A DNA stretch of 64,000 nt. It comes from G963665925 sp963665925. Lineage in GTDB: Bacteria; Bacillota; Clostridia; Peptostreptococcales; Acidaminobacteraceae. The position numbers and the translations under genes were made by a program. The notes under the pieces were generated by a model. The model had not been told where the DNA came from, did no database searches, and worked only from the letters and a program-made list of their open reading frames with translations. Within the stretch, counting starts at the first letter, position 1. Each line of letters starts with the position of its first letter. Of this stretch, positions 62,642 through 64,000 are shown in pieces. The stretch is from NCBI GenBank assembly GCA_963665925.1, contig OY762511.1, positions 248,001 to 312,000 on the forward strand. The letters are read 5' to 3'.

Positions 62642-62653
62642 TGAGCACACTCA
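62642..62653. promoter_or_regulatory. TetR operator site 2 (TGAGCACACTCA)
   Basis: TGAG-N4-CTCA, directly adjacent to the -10 and 16 bases from site 1. Identical to site 3. Confidence 0.75.
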
Positions 62654-62654
62654 C

Positions 62655-62683
62655 ATTATGCGTTCAATTATTCAACCTGTCAA
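62655..62683 (-). promoter_or_regulatory. Sigma-A promoter of the efflux operon
   Basis: TTGACA, 17 bases, CATAAT on the minus strand, flanked by the three TGAG-N4-CTCA sites. Confidence 0.85.
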
Positions 62684-62701
62684 GTCGTTTTCTTAAGCAT
62701 A

Positions 62702-62713
62702 TGAGCACACTCA
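62702..62713. promoter_or_regulatory. TetR operator site 3 (TGAGCACACTCA)
   Basis: TGAG-N4-CTCA, about 18 bases upstream of the -35 hexamer, 60 bases from site 2. The spacing would allow looping or cooperative binding. Confidence 0.7.
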
Positions 62714-62730
62714 AAGAAAATAGGCATAGA

Positions 62731-62774
62731 AAAATGGCTCTATCGATAGTAATTACTTACGATAGAGCCATTTT
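62731..62774. terminator. Terminator-like hairpin between guaA and the efflux operon
   Basis: AAAATGGCTCTATCG / CGATAGAGCCATTTT, 15 bp perfect. A T-run follows on both strands. It is the second hairpin after guaA and may shield the efflux promoter from read-through. Confidence 0.7.
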
Positions 62775-62847
62775 CCATCAGGTGTTCAAATTTATTTAAC
62801 TTACGGGTAAAGTTTACGTTTCCATACTTTCACCCTGCCAAAATGAA

Positions 62848-62874
62848 AACCCCGAAAAATATGTTTTCGGGGTT
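62848..62874 (-). terminator. Terminator of guaA
   Basis: AACCCCGAAAA / TTTTCGGGGTT stem followed by TTCATTTTGG on the minus strand, just past the guaA stop. Confidence 0.88.
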
Positions 62875-62884
62875 GGTTGCTTTT

Positions 62885-64000
62885 CTATTCCCACTCAATC
62901 GTTGAAGGTGGCTTAGAAGTCACATCATAAAGAATTCTGTTTACGCCGTTCACTTCATTGACAATACGGCTTGAAATCTTATCAAGTACTTCATAAGGCA
63001 GGCGTGCCCAGTCTGAAGTCATACCGTCGATTGATGTTACCGCACGAATACCGATTGCGTGCGAGTATGTTCTTTCGTCGCCCATAACACCAACAGAGCG
63101 AACATTTGGTAGCACTGTGAAGTACTGCCATACGTCTCTTTCAAGACCTGCAAGGCGGATTTCTTCACGCAGGATAGCGTCCGATTCACGTACCAGGTGC
63201 AGCGCATCTTCAGTGATTTCACCAAGAATACGGATAGCAAGTCCTGGTCCTGGGAATGGTTGTCTCCAAACGATTTTTTCGTCTAGGCCAACTTCCAGAC
63301 CAACCTTACGCACTTCATCCTTGAAAAGGTCACGCAGTGGTTCAATCAGGCTGAACTGCATGTCTTCAGGAAGACCGCCAACGTTGTGGTGGCTCTTGAT
63401 GACTTCTGCCGTGTCTGTACCAGACTCGATAACGTCAGGATAAACTGTACCTTGAACAAGGTAATCAATATCTTGAAGCTTGTTTGCCTCTGCTTCAAAT
63501 ACACGGATGAACTCTTCACCGATGATCTTACGCTTTGTTTCTGGATCAGAAACACCAGCGAGACGATTCATGAAACGCTCTTTAGCATCTACACGAATGA
63601 AGTTCATTTGGAACTCGTTCTTGAAAACAGCTTCTACTTCGTCGCCTTCGTTCTTTCTCAGAAGACCGTGGTCAACGAAGATACATGTCAGCTGGTCACC
63701 TACTGCTTCGTGAACCATTACAGCCGCAACAGACGAGTCTACGCCACCGCTAAGTGCACATAGGACCTTCTTGCTGCCAACCTTCTCACGAATACGCTCG
63801 ATTTCACGCTTGGCAAAATCGCCCATGTCCCAATCGCCTGCACAGCCACAAACCTCGTAAAGGAAGTTCGTAATCATTTGACGACCGAATGGCGTATGCT
63901 CTACCTCTGCATGGAACTGAACGCCATACAGGTTCTTGCCTTTATTCTCGATTGCCGCAACCGGACAGTTGTCCGTATCCGCAATGATATCAAATCCCTT
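62885..64000 (-). CDS. guaA: GMP synthase GuaA (5' end cut by window edge)
   Basis: Converts XMP to GMP with glutamine and ATP. The visible part is in frame to the right edge and starts inside the glutaminase domain (LYGVQFHAEVEHTPFG carries the triad His and Glu). The ATP pyrophosphatase PP-loop is VLCALSGGVDSSVAAVMV, and the C-terminal dimerisation domain ends SKPPSTIEWE. The first about 140 residues, including the glutaminase Cys, lie outside. Completes the purine theme with the pur cluster, though not adjacent to it. Confidence 0.97.
   Translation of the reverse strand, partial: KGFDIIADTDNCPVAAIENKGKNLYGVQFHAEVEHTPFGRQMITNFLYEVCGCAGDWDMGDFAKREIERIREKVGSKKVLCALSGGVDSSVAAVMVHEAVGDQLTCIFVDHGLLRKNEGDEVEAVFKNEFQMNFIRVDAKERFMNRLAGVSDPETKRKIIGEEFIRVFEAEANKLQDIDYLVQGTVYPDVIESGTDTAEVIKSHHNVGGLPEDMQFSLIEPLRDLFKDEVRKVGLEVGLDEKIVWRQPFPGPGLAIRILGEITEDALHLVRESDAILREEIRLAGLERDVWQYFTVLPNVRSVGVMGDERTYSHAIGIRAVTSIDGMTSDWARLPYEVLDKISSRIVNEVNGVNRILYDVTSKPPSTIEWE

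Noticed and set aside
1..64000. tRNA, rRNA, CRISPR, prophage or transposase genes
   Set aside because: I looked for tRNA-like TTCRANYC blocks, regularly spaced repeats and transposase motifs and saw none convincing.

Overview
The window looks like chromosomal DNA of an anaerobic, motile, Gram-positive bacterium of the class Clostridia. Support comes from the oligopeptide (opp) and ECF vitamin transporters, T-box and FMN leaders, strong AGGAGG ribosome-binding sites, a putative HesB-type selenoprotein, a lone [2Fe-2S] ferredoxin, bacteriohemerythrin, and flagellar and chemotaxis genes. I cannot name the species; a Fusibacter/Acidaminobacter-like lineage is only a guess. Most genes lie on the minus strand. 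I saw no rRNA, tRNA, CRISPR array, prophage or transposase gene.

Layout (minus strand unless marked +): 0.3-6.3 kb oppBCDFA; 7-11.3 kb pcrA-ligA behind a LexA-like box; 11.5-14.3 kb three small flagellar export/assembly genes behind a sigma-D/sigma-28-type promoter; 14.4-17.8 kb an ABC-2 exporter; 18-20 kb a DMT transporter and riboflavin transporter ribU under an FMN riboswitch; 20-24 kb thiol peroxidase, an orphan Cache histidine kinase, queT and a ferredoxin (+); 24-26.7 kb a cupin-methyltransferase-Ppx/GppA operon; 26.9-32.4 kb MATE (+), a GH3 glycosidase, a LUD protein and an unknown membrane protein; 32.5-43.9 kb de novo purine synthesis (purL, then purECFMNHD with a leader ORF and hairpin), divergent from a LysR regulator (+); 45-49.4 kb repeat elements, the HesB-like selenoprotein, hemerythrin, a membrane 4Fe-4S protein and a chemoreceptor; 49.7-54.2 kb an unknown lipoprotein and a T-box-controlled transporter plus iron-type alcohol dehydrogenase; 54.4-57.5 kb (+) an oxocamphor-hydrolase-like crotonase, RidA and an APC permease; 57.6-62.6 kb an RND efflux operon with its own TetR regulator and three matching operators; the right edge cuts guaA.

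How the genes work together: purLECFMNHD plus guaA form most of the route from PRPP to GMP (purQ/S are not needed because PurL is the long single-chain form; purB, purA, guaB are outside). The flagellar trio, chemoreceptor and hemerythrin point to motility guided by small molecules and oxygen. The efflux operon carries promoter, operators and repressor together.

Most notable: (1) a HesB/IscA-family gene with in-frame UGA at the conserved Cys position and a plausible bacterial SECIS hairpin; (2) two copies of an intergenic element with constant ends around completely different long palindromes, each directly after a terminator T-run; (3) similar TATACC/GGTATA or CCCCCTA/TAGGGGG palindromes at the promoters of three Fe-S-related genes; (4) a 24-codon leader ORF ending inside a hairpin ahead of purE; (5) the sigma-D promoter before a FliK-like/FlhB-tail/YaaR trio; (6) a T-box, probably glutamine type, ahead of a transporter/dehydrogenase pair. 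All comparisons are by eye and memory; no search was run.
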